From: an uncultured Paenibacillaceae bacterium | GTDB lineage: Bacteria; Bacillota; Bacilli; Paenibacillales; K13 | Assembly (NCBI GenBank): GCA_913056365.1 | Contig: CAJXLT010000012.1 | Span: forward strand, 1-64,000 | Direction: 5' to 3' | DNA length: 64,000 nt | In this document: positions 51,037 through 59,877 of the stretch, piece by piece | How positions within the stretch are numbered: the first letter of the stretch is position 1 | How the letters are laid out: every line of letters starts with the position of its first letter | The notes under the pieces: model-generated | What the model saw: only the letters and a program-made list of their open reading frames with translations | The model's database searches: none | Told to the model about the DNA's origin: nothing | Position numbers and translations under genes: made by a program

Positions 51037-51456
51037 TTATGACACAGCGTCCGGCTTCATTAGCAACTGCGAGCAATATTCCATAATTTCACGTCTACGT
51101 ATAATGCCGATGAACTTCTCCTGATCATCCACGACCGGAACGAAGTTTTGGGCGATTGCAAGGGTAACTAAGTCCTCGATGTGCGCATCAATCGGTACCG
51201 TTTTGTTCTTCACTTTGCAAGGTATATCCTGCAGCCTCATCTTGTTGATCGATGCGAGACTAAGGTCAGGCGTATTCTTCAGCGCCCACAGCAGGTCGCC
51301 TTCTGTAATGGTTCCGACATACCTTCCTTCATCATCCAACAACGGGACAGCGCTATAGCGATGGTACTCCATTCTCTCCAGAGCTTGCCGCACTGTGGAC
51401 CCGGGTGACAGACAAATAACATCCTTCTTGGGCAACAGAAAAAAAGCGATATTCAT
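51037..51456 (-). CDS. Two-CBS-domain protein
   Basis: 139-residue protein consisting of a CBS (Bateman) pair: LSPGSTVRQALERMEYHRYS with YVGTITEGDLL in the first domain and APIDAHIEDLV-type segment then NFVPVVDDQEKFIGIIRRRE in the second. Such stand-alone proteins bind adenosyl or cyclic nucleotides; one in Bacillus (DarB/YkuL) binds c-di-AMP, but the sequence is not close enough to assign that. AAGGAGGAAC precedes ATG. Ligand unknown. Confidence 0.85.
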   Translation of the reverse strand: MNIAFFLLPKKDVICLSPGSTVRQALERMEYHRYSAVPLLDDEGRYVGTITEGDLLWALKNTPDLSLASINKMRLQDIPCKVKNKTVPIDAHIEDLVTLAIAQNFVPVVDDQEKFIGIIRRREIMEYCSQLLMKPDAVS

Positions 51457-51657
51457 GCTGTTCCTCCTTAACTCCTCTCCTCATTAGTATACCATTCATT
51501 CTGATTCAAGCGTAAGGGGATAGGGTAATCCCGTTATAACAGGCTGCAGAGGGAGGGCAGGGAATGTTCTAAGTTTCTTGTCATCACATAATGTAGTAGA
51601 GAGAGATTCATAGATAGCAGGGCAGTCCTAGCTGACATGATGAGGAGGGGATGAATC

Positions 51658-52260
51658 ATGAGCGGATTCGGTGTAGGTATTATGTGTATGCAGGCAGTGT
51701 TGCTGTTAGGAGGATTATCTAGCCAGTTGCCTCTTGATGATGGCGGACAAGCATGGTTCGAGCGGGAAGCGGGGAACGGGCAGATGGCAGCGGTGAATGA
51801 GACAGCTGCCGTTGTCGGACAACCGTGGTACTATTCGGATCAGACTGACATAGAACGTACAAGTGAGAGAGACAGCCTGCGAGAATGGAACAGCTTGGAG
51901 GGCATTGCACTAGATGCGAATAAGGATCAAGTGGCAACGCTTCTGGGAGAACCCGATCGTATAGAACAAGACCCGCATATTAAGGGAAGGGAAGCTTGGA
52001 CGTACTCGCACACGGAAATCGGGTTTTACCATAACAATGTAGAGTACATCTCTGTCCAAGCAGCTGCGCAAGAGGCGGCTATTAACGGGACGTCCTTGGA
52101 GATGGAGAGGAAAGTGTTGGAAACCAAGCTCGGTATCCCGACATTCGAAGCGGAAGATGGTATTGTATATGTACGCGGTCATACTGTGTTGAAGCTGTTC
52201 CTCGACCCCGAGACAGGGGAAGGAAGATCGCTTGATATGTACACATTATCGGTCGTTTGA
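51658..52260 (+). CDS. Exported or membrane-anchored protein of unknown function
   Basis: 200-residue protein with an uncharged N-terminal segment (MSGFGVGIMCMQAVLLLGGL) that looks like an uncleaved signal or anchor. The rest has two similar stretches with the pattern LLGEPDRIEQDP and KLGIPTFEAEDG, each followed by a strand-rich segment (AWTYSHTEIGFYHNNVEYIS; VYVRGHTVLKLFLDP), a duplication reminiscent of BamE-like or DUF4309 repeats. GAGGAGGGGATGA precedes ATG. It is followed by the SigB promoter and rsbV. Confidence 0.65.
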   Translation: MSGFGVGIMCMQAVLLLGGLSSQLPLDDGGQAWFEREAGNGQMAAVNETAAVVGQPWYYSDQTDIERTSERDSLREWNSLEGIALDANKDQVATLLGEPDRIEQDPHIKGREAWTYSHTEIGFYHNNVEYISVQAAAQEAAINGTSLEMERKVLETKLGIPTFEAEDGIVYVRGHTVLKLFLDPETGEGRSLDMYTLSVV

Positions 52261-52281
52261 TGGAGTAGGTGTGATACAATC

Positions 52282-52307
52282 GTTTCAACAGCCTACCTAT
52301 GGGGTAC
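52282..52307 (+). promoter_or_regulatory. SigB-type promoter of the rsbV operon
   Basis: GTTTCA, 14-base spacer and GGGTAC match the SigB consensus GTTTAA-N12-15-GGGTAT at ten of twelve bases, 34 bp before the rsbV start, predicting autoregulation. Confidence 0.75.
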
Positions 52308-52340
52308 TAGACTAATAAGATTGCGGAAGAGGTGAAGCAA

Positions 52341-52652
52341 GTGAAATTTCAAGTTCGCACAGAAGAGACGGAACAGAAGATCACGATCATTGTGGACGGT
52401 GAGCTGGATTTATCTACAGCACCTCAACTTACAGAGGCTATTAACCAATCCGTAGAGCGAACGGACAAATTGTTGGAGTTGGATCTAGGCGGTCTCCAAT
52501 ACATCGACAGTACCGGGCTTGGTGTCATGATATCAATGTTGAAGGAACGAGACCGCTTGCATGCGGAAGTTACCATCTCGCATATTCCGCCCAAGATTAA
52601 GCGATTGCTTGATATAACAGGAGTGAGCCGGTTTTTGGCAGTCTCATCATAA
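52341..52652 (+). CDS. rsbV: Anti-anti-sigma factor RsbV
   Basis: 103-residue STAS-domain protein. The phosphorylatable Ser lies in LQYIDSTGLGVM, and VDGELDLSTAPQLTEAI forms the first strand and helix. Unphosphorylated RsbV binds RsbW and frees SigB. The GTG at 52341 lies six bases after GGAAGAGGTGA; GTG at 52332 overlaps that site. First gene of rsbV-rsbW-sigB-rsbU. Confidence 0.92.
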   Translation: MKFQVRTEETEQKITIIVDGELDLSTAPQLTEAINQSVERTDKLLELDLGGLQYIDSTGLGVMISMLKERDRLHAEVTISHIPPKIKRLLDITGVSRFLAVSS

Positions 52653-52691
52653 TGGAGCACAGTCGAACAGTAACGGAAAGGAAGATGGAAT

Positions 52692-53126
52692 ATGCTGGTG
52701 GTGAAAAATAAATCAGTTGGGTTGGAAATTCCAGCAGAAGCGGAATATATTGATGTCGTTCGCTATACCTTATACGGCATTGCCGCCAATATGGGATTCT
52801 CGTACGAAGCGATTGAAGATATGAAGGTCGCCGTCTCTGAGGCAGTGAACAATGCGGTGCTTCATGCCTATGAAGGAAGCGACGCTCAGAAAGTCGATGT
52901 GCGTTTCGAAACCTTTGATCAAGGGATGCAGATTATTGTGAAGGACTACGGAGCCAGCTTCGATGCGGATTCAGCCAGTTCTCGCGCTAAGCCTGTATTG
53001 GAACAAGATATCCAACGTGTTGGTGCAGGAGGGCTTGGCATCTACTTGATGCAGGCGTTGATGGATGAGGTGGAAGTTACGAGCGAGGACGGGACAGAAG
53101 TCATTATGACCAAGTTTCTGAAGTAA
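52692..53126 (+). CDS. rsbW: Serine-protein kinase / anti-sigma factor RsbW
   Basis: 144-residue GHKL-fold kinase. N box in MKVAVSEAVNNAVLHAYEGS, G1 box in VKDYGASFD and G2 box in GAGGLGIYLMQALMDEV. It binds and inactivates SigB and phosphorylates RsbV. Start ATG 52692 after GGAAAGGAAG. Thirty-nine bases separate it from rsbV and eighteen from sigB. Confidence 0.93.
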   Translation: MLVVKNKSVGLEIPAEAEYIDVVRYTLYGIAANMGFSYEAIEDMKVAVSEAVNNAVLHAYEGSDAQKVDVRFETFDQGMQIIVKDYGASFDADSASSRAKPVLEQDIQRVGAGGLGIYLMQALMDEVEVTSEDGTEVIMTKFLK

Positions 53127-53144
53127 TGGGAGAGTTGATTCGCG

Positions 53145-53894
53145 ATGAAGGATGGTTCTAGTGATCTAAATAGCAGGATAGCACAACTTCAGTCGGCATA
53201 CAGTGAAGAACTGGCTACCGAGCTGCTGCTGCAATTCGAATCGATGATCAAGATGAGTGCGCACAAGCTTTCCTATAATCGACCGGAACTATTCGACGAC
53301 CTATTCCAAGTCGGTCAAATGTCATTGTACAAGTCTCTGCAGCAATTTGATTCATCCATGGGAGTGCCCTTCGAGGCCTATGCGATGAAAAGCTTGGTCG
53401 GACATATGAAAAATTACTTGCGCGACAAATCGTGGTACATCCAGGTGCCTAGACGAATCAAGGAACAAGGGGCCAAGGTGCAGAAGACGATTGATGCAAT
53501 GACAGGAAGCTTGGGACGCTCACCGAACATCAAGGAGATTGCTGCCGAGTTAGACTTAACCGAACAGGAGACGGTGGAAATTCTGGCTGGACGAGATTGC
53601 TACCGTCCCGCTTCGCTCGATGTGCCTGTAAGTGATGAGGACGGCACAACGATGCGCGGAGATCTCATTGCTGCGGCCAACGATGATTTTCTCAACTTGG
53701 AAGATCGATTAATTCTTGAGGATGCCATGCAGGAGCTGGATGAGGTGGAGCGTCAAGTGCTTGAGCTTGTGTTCCATCAAGGACTGTCCCAGCGTCAGGT
53801 AGCGTCTCGGCTAGAGATCTCGCAGATGAGTGTGTCTCGCGTACAGAAGCGTGCTGTCAAGAAATTGAAGGATCAATTCAAGCTAGTAACATAG
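53145..53894 (+). CDS. sigB: General stress sigma factor SigB
   Basis: 249-residue sigma-70 group 3 factor. Region 2 reads PELFDDLFQVGQMSLYKSLQ with the -10 recognition helix KNYLRDKSWYIQVPRRIKE; region 3 LGRSPNIKEIAAELDLTEQE; region 4 helix-turn-helix HQGLSQRQVASRLEISQMSV. It follows rsbW and precedes an RsbU-like phosphatase. SigK/SigF/SigG are less likely because of the RsbV-RsbW neighbours. Confidence 0.92.
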   Translation: MKDGSSDLNSRIAQLQSAYSEELATELLLQFESMIKMSAHKLSYNRPELFDDLFQVGQMSLYKSLQQFDSSMGVPFEAYAMKSLVGHMKNYLRDKSWYIQVPRRIKEQGAKVQKTIDAMTGSLGRSPNIKEIAAELDLTEQETVEILAGRDCYRPASLDVPVSDEDGTTMRGDLIAAANDDFLNLEDRLILEDAMQELDEVERQVLELVFHQGLSQRQVASRLEISQMSVSRVQKRAVKKLKDQFKLVT

Positions 53895-53927
53895 TGAGTG
53901 ATATAGGGTGAAGGAGATTCCGCTTAC

Positions 53928-54938
53928 ATGGATAAGCAGTTAATGGATCAATATGGTCAAATGCTTGAACAGTATGTACATACCCAAGATGAGCATGTAT
54001 TGGATCAGACGAGGGAGATTTCCAGGGCGTTCATGCGTGAGCAGATCGGCTTGGAGGAGGCAATTGGTTACCACCTCGACAAGATCGGCCAGCAGGTCGA
54101 ACTGCCTCCTCTGTGGAAGAAGTCCTTTCAATTTCTTATAGAATTTGTCGTCTATTATAGTGTGGCATTCAGAGAGCGTGAAGAATTAATCCAGAGCAGA
54201 ACCCAACTATTGGAGGAGCTGACGCTTGCCGCGGATGTACAGAAGTCGCTTCTGCCTAATATGGAACAGCTGGATATGCCGGATGGTACAGAAATAGGCG
54301 TAGTGAGTGAAGCGGCAAGGAAGGTGAGCGGCGACTTCTATAATATATTGCCTACCGAGCGAGGGGTGAAGCTGCTCGTTGCCGATGTGGCAGGCAAGAG
54401 TATGCCGGCTGCCATCCTCATGTCCACGATCAAATTTACGATGGATAGTGTGCTTGTTCATTCCCAAAATCCGCATATGGCCCTTCATGCGTTGAATCGC
54501 TTCATCGTACAGAACAGCGAAGCATCGATGTTCATTACGATGTTCTGGGGCAAGTATATGCAGAGCAAGGAGCGCTTCTATTATTCCAGTGCTGGACATG
54601 AACCGGCACTTCTATACAAGGCGAAGCATAACCGCTTCCGCGATATTAGTACAGACGGAGCGGCGCTAGGTCTGTCTACGCGCTTCACCTACAAGACACG
54701 CAGCGTTAAGCTGGAGCCAGGCGACTTCGTGTTGATGTATACGGATGGTGTGACCGAGAGCCGCCAGCCTGATGTGATCGACAGCAATCGTAAGCTGCGC
54801 CGCTGGTTGAGAGAAATCGACCTGACGCAGCGTGCACAGGCCATTGTAGAAGAGCTTCATCGCTATGTGGCAGCAGAGAATGGTTATGAGACGCCGGACG
54901 ATCAGACGATGCTCCTGTTCCGCCGTTCTCCGAGCTGA
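53928..54938 (+). CDS. rsbU: PP2C-type phosphatase RsbU
   Basis: 336-residue protein. The N-terminal helical domain (about 1-90) resembles the RsbT-binding domain of RsbU, and a short coiled linker (ELTLAADVQKSLLP) joins it to the SpoIIE/PPM phosphatase domain. Metal Asp residues are visible in KVSGDFYNI, VADVAGKSMPAAILM, MYTDGVTESR and PDDQTMLL. It should dephosphorylate RsbV under stress. In B. subtilis rsbU lies upstream with rsbRST; here it follows sigB and no stressosome gene is in the window. Confidence 0.9.
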   Translation: MDKQLMDQYGQMLEQYVHTQDEHVLDQTREISRAFMREQIGLEEAIGYHLDKIGQQVELPPLWKKSFQFLIEFVVYYSVAFREREELIQSRTQLLEELTLAADVQKSLLPNMEQLDMPDGTEIGVVSEAARKVSGDFYNILPTERGVKLLVADVAGKSMPAAILMSTIKFTMDSVLVHSQNPHMALHALNRFIVQNSEASMFITMFWGKYMQSKERFYYSSAGHEPALLYKAKHNRFRDISTDGAALGLSTRFTYKTRSVKLEPGDFVLMYTDGVTESRQPDVIDSNRKLRRWLREIDLTQRAQAIVEELHRYVAAENGYETPDDQTMLLFRRSPS

Positions 54939-54958
54939 GGTGAACAGGGGCATTTCCG

Positions 54959-54994
54959 CGCAGCATGCCCCGCAGCATACCGCGCAGCGTGCCC
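54959..54994. repeat. Three tandem 12-bp repeats
   Basis: CGCAGCATGCCC, CGCAGCATACCG, CGCAGCGTGCCC, contiguous, 20 bp after the rsbU stop. A minus frame reads a four-residue repeat through it, but there is no site for translation. Confidence 0.75.
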
Positions 54995-55250
54995 CGTAAG
55001 CTGAAATTACTGCAAATCTGCAGGTTTGGAGTATGCAGAATGGGCGATTGTCCGAAATGTCTGCGAATGTGCATCTTTATATGCGGTAATTGGCCCGTTC
55101 AGGTGGTATGTGCATTGAAAAGATGTATATCCGCAGGTATTTACTACTTCAGGGGTATTTTGGAGGGAAAGCCTGCAGGATCGCGGTCATTTACCGCTTC
55201 TAGTCAGGCTTGTGCACATAAGCCTGCACGGGCGTCCGCTATTCCTAGTA
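54995..55250. repeat. Degenerate CTGCGAA/TGCAGG repeat region, third locus
   Basis: Gene-free DNA between rsbU and the TetM-like gene with ATCTGCAGGTTTGG, GTCTGCGAATGTGCATC, ATCCGCAGGTATT, AGCCTGCAGGATCG and AAGCCTGCACGG. Word content matches 3270-3520 and 11015-11330. Bases 55300-55485 after it hold nothing I can identify. Confidence 0.5.
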
Positions 55251-55268
55251 GCAATATAATGCGCGAGA

Positions 55269-55299
55269 GATGATGGCATTCAGCATCGTCTTTTTTTTT
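55269..55299 (+). terminator. Intrinsic terminator or attenuator before the TetM-like gene
   Basis: GATGATG pairs with CATCGTC (one G-T) and is followed by nine T residues, about 200 bp ahead of the next gene. It may end the rsbU transcript or act as attenuator of the TetM-like gene, as leaders of such genes often do. Confidence 0.7.
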
Positions 55300-55501
55300 G
55301 CTGTAATCCATCCTGCATACAACGAGAGTAGCTTGGGAATAGACGCAGTTCCTGCTGCCAGCTCAAGCTTTAATGATGTGTTGTTGGATTCTTGTGTATG
55401 CCCCATGCCATCGTATTGCACAATCGCTGCGGGAGGGGTAGAGTAATAGGACAGCATAGGAGTCATATGAAATGGGCTCCAGAACAAGGAGACGGACAGC
55501 A

Positions 55502-57502
55502 GTGGCTATGGAACGACGACAATCGATTCGCAATATTGGCATCTTCGCTCACGTGGATGCCGGCAAAACAACGACAACCGAACAAATCTTATATCATAGC
55601 GGACGTACGCGCTCGCTCGGCAGTGTGGACAATGGTACTGCGCTGACCGATTGGCTTGATGTAGAGCGTGAGCGCGGCATCTCGGTTCGCGCCGCGGTGA
55701 CTCGCTTTGCTTGGCGTGATGTGGCGGTGAATGTGATTGACACGCCAGGTCATGTCGATTTCGTAGCAGAGGTCGAGCGCTCGTTGCGCGTCATGGACGG
55801 CGCGGTATTGATTGTATCCGCGGCGGAAGGAGTGCAGGCACAGACGGAGATGATCTGGCAGGCGCTACGCGAGCGAGGCTTGCCGACAATCATCTTCATC
55901 AATAAGCTGGATCGTGTCGGAGCGGACCCGCAGCGGGTGCTTGCTGAAGTGAGGAGGCTGCTGACAGATACGGCCGTGCCGATTCAAGCGCCTGATGGGG
56001 TGGAGGCTGCTTATATAGGCAACAGTGAACTGTTGGAGCTGCAGCCGGATCAGCTGCCACAGCACGCGGTAGCGTATAAGGAGCAGCTGCTAGAGTCGGC
56101 AGCAGAGCAAGACGAATGGCTGCTGGAGCGGTACTTGAGTGAGCAGCCTATTGAGACGGATGAGCTGGCACAATGGACATGGTCACGGACCCGAGAAGCG
56201 CGGATCGTACCCGTCCTGTTCGGAGCTGCCAATCGGGGCATCGGCATCGAGGCTTTGATGAATGTGATGGTGCAAGGTGTGCTGGAACCGGGCGGCGATG
56301 AGCAAGCGGCTGTCTCTGGTGTAGTCTTCAAGCTGGAGCGTGATCCGTTAATGGGCAGAATGGCGTACGTGCGCATGTATAGCGGCACGATTCGCAACAG
56401 GGAGGCTGTGCGCAACGCCACACAGGATATCGAGGAGAAGGTATCGCAAATCCGCAAGGTGGACGGGCAGCGATCGGAAGACATCGGCGTGCTCGAAGCG
56501 GGAGATATTGCCGCCGTGTGCGGCTGGAATCGCGTGCGCATCGGTGATGTGATCGGTGACCCCGCTCATGTGCCGGGAGCCCAGCGGATGGCGGTGCCGC
56601 TATTAACTGTGAAGGTGCGTTGGCGCGATCCGTCCGACTATCCTGCGATTGTGGCGGCGTTGCAGGAGCTGGCTGACGAAGATCCGTTGCTAGACCTGCA
56701 ATGGCTGCAGGAGCAGAGAGAGCTTCACCTTAAGGTTATGGGACCGATACAGGTCGAAGTGCTGTCACACGTCATGCGCAGCCGCTTCGGTCTGGAGGTT
56801 GATTTCGAAGCGCCATCCGTCATATATAAGGAAACACCTGCAGGCATAGGTGAAGGGTATGTGGCGTATTTGGCCCCTAAGCCTTGCTGGGCAATCCTGC
56901 GCTTCCGTATCGAACCGCTGGAACGGGGAAGCGGGCTGCAGTATGCATCGCTGGTGCGGTCTGACAAGCTGCTTGAGAGCTATCAGAACGAGGTGGAGAG
57001 ACGCGTTCCCGAGGCGCTCCAGCAAGGTCTGAGAGGCTGGGAAGTGACTGATTTGAAAGTAACCTTGGTTGAGGGTGAACATCATATTTGGCATACGCAC
57101 CCGTTGGATTTCGTCGTAGCAACGCCGATGGGCATCATGGATGGGCTGAATCGAATCGGGACGAAGCTGCTTGAGCCGATGCTTCGCTTCCGCTTGTCTG
57201 TACCCGAGGAGGTTGGCGGCAAGGTTATGCATGAATTGTTAAGCATGCGCGGTCGCTTCGACACACCTGTCGTGCGGCAGGAGCGCATGGAGCTGGAAGG
57301 TGAGCTTCCGGTTGCTACCTCACTTGATTTTCCCGCCCGCCTCGGCTCGATGACCAAAGGGCGCGGTGTATTGACTACATTTTTCGCGGGTTATCAGGAA
57401 TGTCCGGCGGATGTAGAAGCAGAACGTATCCGTGTTGGGGTCAATCCGTTGGATACGGCGAAGTATATTTTGGCGGTGCGCAGTGCGATTACTTCTACGT
57501 AA
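55502..57502 (+). CDS. TetM/EF-G-like ribosome GTPase with altered tip loop
   Basis: 666-residue translational GTPase aligned along TetM/TetO. G motifs: IFAHVDAGKTT (P-loop), RGISV, IDTPGHVDF and FINKLD. Domains II-V follow. In TetM the domain IV tip loop that displaces tetracycline is YYSPVST before PADF; here the matching sequence is HHIWHTH before PLDF, so the loop is wholly different. The C-terminal helix is also unlike TetM. GTG 55502 follows AAGGAG; ATG 55508 is an alternative. Could be a tetracycline protection protein of another subclass or an EF-G-like factor for other stalled-ribosome states. Confidence 0.85.
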   Translation: MAMERRQSIRNIGIFAHVDAGKTTTTEQILYHSGRTRSLGSVDNGTALTDWLDVERERGISVRAAVTRFAWRDVAVNVIDTPGHVDFVAEVERSLRVMDGAVLIVSAAEGVQAQTEMIWQALRERGLPTIIFINKLDRVGADPQRVLAEVRRLLTDTAVPIQAPDGVEAAYIGNSELLELQPDQLPQHAVAYKEQLLESAAEQDEWLLERYLSEQPIETDELAQWTWSRTREARIVPVLFGAANRGIGIEALMNVMVQGVLEPGGDEQAAVSGVVFKLERDPLMGRMAYVRMYSGTIRNREAVRNATQDIEEKVSQIRKVDGQRSEDIGVLEAGDIAAVCGWNRVRIGDVIGDPAHVPGAQRMAVPLLTVKVRWRDPSDYPAIVAALQELADEDPLLDLQWLQEQRELHLKVMGPIQVEVLSHVMRSRFGLEVDFEAPSVIYKETPAGIGEGYVAYLAPKPCWAILRFRIEPLERGSGLQYASLVRSDKLLESYQNEVERRVPEALQQGLRGWEVTDLKVTLVEGEHHIWHTHPLDFVVATPMGIMDGLNRIGTKLLEPMLRFRLSVPEEVGGKVMHELLSMRGRFDTPVVRQERMELEGELPVATSLDFPARLGSMTKGRGVLTTFFAGYQECPADVEAERIRVGVNPLDTAKYILAVRSAITST

Positions 57503-57693
57503 GTAGTGGGAGTATTAGTGATGTCGGCTTGTCGGAGTTGCAACGGTGTGCACAGACGGGCTGTGGACAGGCTGTAACAGCGGCTTTGTGACCTATGTAG
57601 ATTGTGGTAAAGTGAGAGAATACAGTTGCGGCACGCTGACGGTTCACTGAAAGTTGATCGGCAGGGCTGCTGAAGGAAGAGGAGGAATTATTC

Positions 57694-59181
57694 GTGCTGC
57701 TTGGCATTGATATTGGAACTACGAATATGAAGGCGGGGGTTTTCGCACTGGATGGTAATCAGGTGGCTGTGGCGAGCAGACCGACACCTGTGCATACACA
57801 TGCGGAGGGCTTTGCTTGCTATGATCCGGAGGAAATCTGGCAGACCGTATTGTCAGCGATGGAGGAAGTATTAGAGCAGGCTGGTCGGCCAACCGTTGCA
57901 TCGATCGGCATAACAAGTATGGCCGAAGCTGGGTTGCTAGTAGACAGGACTAGCGGAGCGCCGCGCTCGCTATTCCTTCCATGGTACGAGACGTGCTCGG
58001 CGCCGCAAGCTGAACGGATTAAGCAGGAGGCGGACTTGTATGAACGCTTCACACTGAGCGGGTTGCATCTAAGCTTCAAGCACGGTCTGCCTAAGCTGTT
58101 GTGGCTGAAGGAGCGGGATGCGTCCTCCTTCGACAATGCGGTCTGGCTGTCTGCTTCGGGCTATATCGCCTATCGGCTGACAGGTCAATTCGCCTTCGAT
58201 TATTCACTTGCTGCACGTACGTATGCGTTCCGTATCGATACGAAGGAATGGGATGATGCATGGATTCGGCACTTTGGTATAGATCCTGCAATCTTCCCGG
58301 AAGCGACGCCGGCGGGTACGACAGCAGGCACAGTGCAGGCTGGTGTAGGCAGTCTGCAGCCAGGTACGCCGGTCGGTATATCCGGGCATGACCATGTATG
58401 CGCCGCTCTATCGGTTGGCGCCATACAGCCGGGTGTCGTCTATGATTCCATGGGAACAGCAGAGACGCTTGTCGGCACATTCCGAGAAAGGCCGCTAGGA
58501 CGACGTGAGTATGAATCGGGTCTCTCCTATGGCTGTCATGTAGCGCCAGGCCATTACTTCTGGATGGGGGGCAACTCTGCATCCGGCGGCTCGGTAGAGT
58601 GGTGGCGTTCACAGCTGGGGGACGAACCCGTACGTTATGAAGAGCTGTTGCGTTGGCTGGACGAAGGCGATGCGCAACCAAGCGGCATATTATATTATCC
58701 GTATTTGAGCGGGAGCGGTGCACCGATTCCGGATGCGCGCGCCAGGGCGGCATTGATTGGCTTCACCAAGCAGCATAGCCGTCGCGACTTGATTCAGGCA
58801 GTGCTGGAAGGCACCGCCTATCAGCTGGAAGCGATCCGACGCGAAGCAGAGGAAATTGGCGGAACACCGATTCGGCAGCTTATCGTTGTCGGCGGGGGGA
58901 CCCGCAATCCGCATTGGCTCCGTGTGAAGGCCGACATTGTAAACTGCGAGCTGCATGTGCCACCGGTGGAGGAAGCGACGATGCTAGGCGCAGCTCTGAC
59001 TGCAGCGGCAGGTGCTGGCGTATACAGCTCGATTGAAGAAGCGGGCGCTGCAATAGCTGGCGCGCAATCGAAGCAGATTCAACCAGATCGTGAGCGTCAC
59101 GAGCAATATCGCAGACTGTATGAAGAAGGATATGCTGCCCTGCAGCCTGCCCTGCGTCAGTTCTATGGTCAATTCGCCTAA
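57694..59181 (+). CDS. FGGY-family carbohydrate kinase
   Basis: 495-residue sugar kinase. N-terminal phosphate-loop LLGIDIGTTNMKAGVF, the FGGY_N end RTYAFRIDTKEW, metal/catalytic Asp in GISGHDHVCAAL and C-terminal ATP-binding LIVVGGGTRNPHWLRVKADI. The family phosphorylates xylulose, ribulose, gluconate, erythritol and others; specificity is not clear. GTG start at 57694 lies behind GAGGAGGAA. Its 3' end overlaps the predicted mobA start by 17 bp, so the two are coupled although unrelated in function. Confidence 0.9.
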   Translation: MLLGIDIGTTNMKAGVFALDGNQVAVASRPTPVHTHAEGFACYDPEEIWQTVLSAMEEVLEQAGRPTVASIGITSMAEAGLLVDRTSGAPRSLFLPWYETCSAPQAERIKQEADLYERFTLSGLHLSFKHGLPKLLWLKERDASSFDNAVWLSASGYIAYRLTGQFAFDYSLAARTYAFRIDTKEWDDAWIRHFGIDPAIFPEATPAGTTAGTVQAGVGSLQPGTPVGISGHDHVCAALSVGAIQPGVVYDSMGTAETLVGTFRERPLGRREYESGLSYGCHVAPGHYFWMGGNSASGGSVEWWRSQLGDEPVRYEELLRWLDEGDAQPSGILYYPYLSGSGAPIPDARARAALIGFTKQHSRRDLIQAVLEGTAYQLEAIRREAEEIGGTPIRQLIVVGGGTRNPHWLRVKADIVNCELHVPPVEEATMLGAALTAAAGAGVYSSIEEAGAAIAGAQSKQIQPDRERHEQYRRLYEEGYAALQPALRQFYGQFA

Positions 59182-59827
59182 TCGTTCGATGTGCGGTCTC
59201 ATTCTAGCCGGAGGCCGCAATACTAGGATGGGCGGTAAGCTTAAGGCGGCGCTGCCCTACGCAGGGACAACGGTGCTGGAGCGCATCGCTGTGACGATGG
59301 CCGAGCATTGCAGGCATATCTATGTAGCAGTAGCTGCTGATACACCGGTGGCGCTTCTGCGAATTGAGGAAACTGAGCAGAGCGCGGGCGTCCCGATCCT
59401 TGTACGGGTTGATCAGCACGCCGCAATCGGTCCGCTTGGCGGCATATTCACGGCTCTTCGAAGTGAAGCTCAGCGGGCAGATTGTGCACATACCGTGTGG
59501 GTATCGGCAGGAGACATGCCGTTCGTCTCCTCTGCTGCCGCAGCACTCATGCTGGCTCATATACGGAATGAAGTAGATGCAGCTGTACCGCATGTGGATG
59601 GGCGCAAGCAGCCTCTGCAGGCTATCTATCGGACGCAAGCGCTCTATCGAGCGGTGGCAGCTTGCATAGACGGTGACGATCACAGTATGCGCAAGCTACT
59701 GTCTCAGCTGCGGGTTGCCTATTTGGATGATGCGGCATGGGAAGCGGCAGGCATTGATCGGCGATTTGTCTATAATGTCAATACACCGCGGGATTACACA
59801 CGAGCATTGGAAGAGGAAGGGCGATAG
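59165..59827 (+). CDS. mobA: Molybdenum cofactor guanylyltransferase
   Basis: 220-residue nucleotidyltransferase that adds GMP to molybdopterin. The GTP-binding signature is GLILAGGRNTRMGGKLKAAL, with the usual Asp of RMG-x-DK missing; further motifs are IGPLGGIFTAL and VSAGDMPFVSS. Starts possible at ATG 59165 or 59189; neither has a good ribosome-binding site, so translation is probably coupled to the kinase gene ahead. Part of the molybdenum cofactor cluster with moaA, mobB and moeA about 600 bp on. Confidence 0.85.
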   Translation: MVNSPNRSMCGLILAGGRNTRMGGKLKAALPYAGTTVLERIAVTMAEHCRHIYVAVAADTPVALLRIEETEQSAGVPILVRVDQHAAIGPLGGIFTALRSEAQRADCAHTVWVSAGDMPFVSSAAAALMLAHIRNEVDAAVPHVDGRKQPLQAIYRTQALYRAVAACIDGDDHSMRKLLSQLRVAYLDDAAWEAAGIDRRFVYNVNTPRDYTRALEEEGR

Positions 59828-59877
59828 AAGGAAGAACTTCACTCAAGCTTGCGGAATAGCGGAGGGAGCGACAGCTG

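Noticed and set aside
55245-55487. 80-codon minus-strand frame between rsbU and the TetM-like gene
   Set aside because: No site before any start codon and it runs through the terminator at 55269; no recognised motif.
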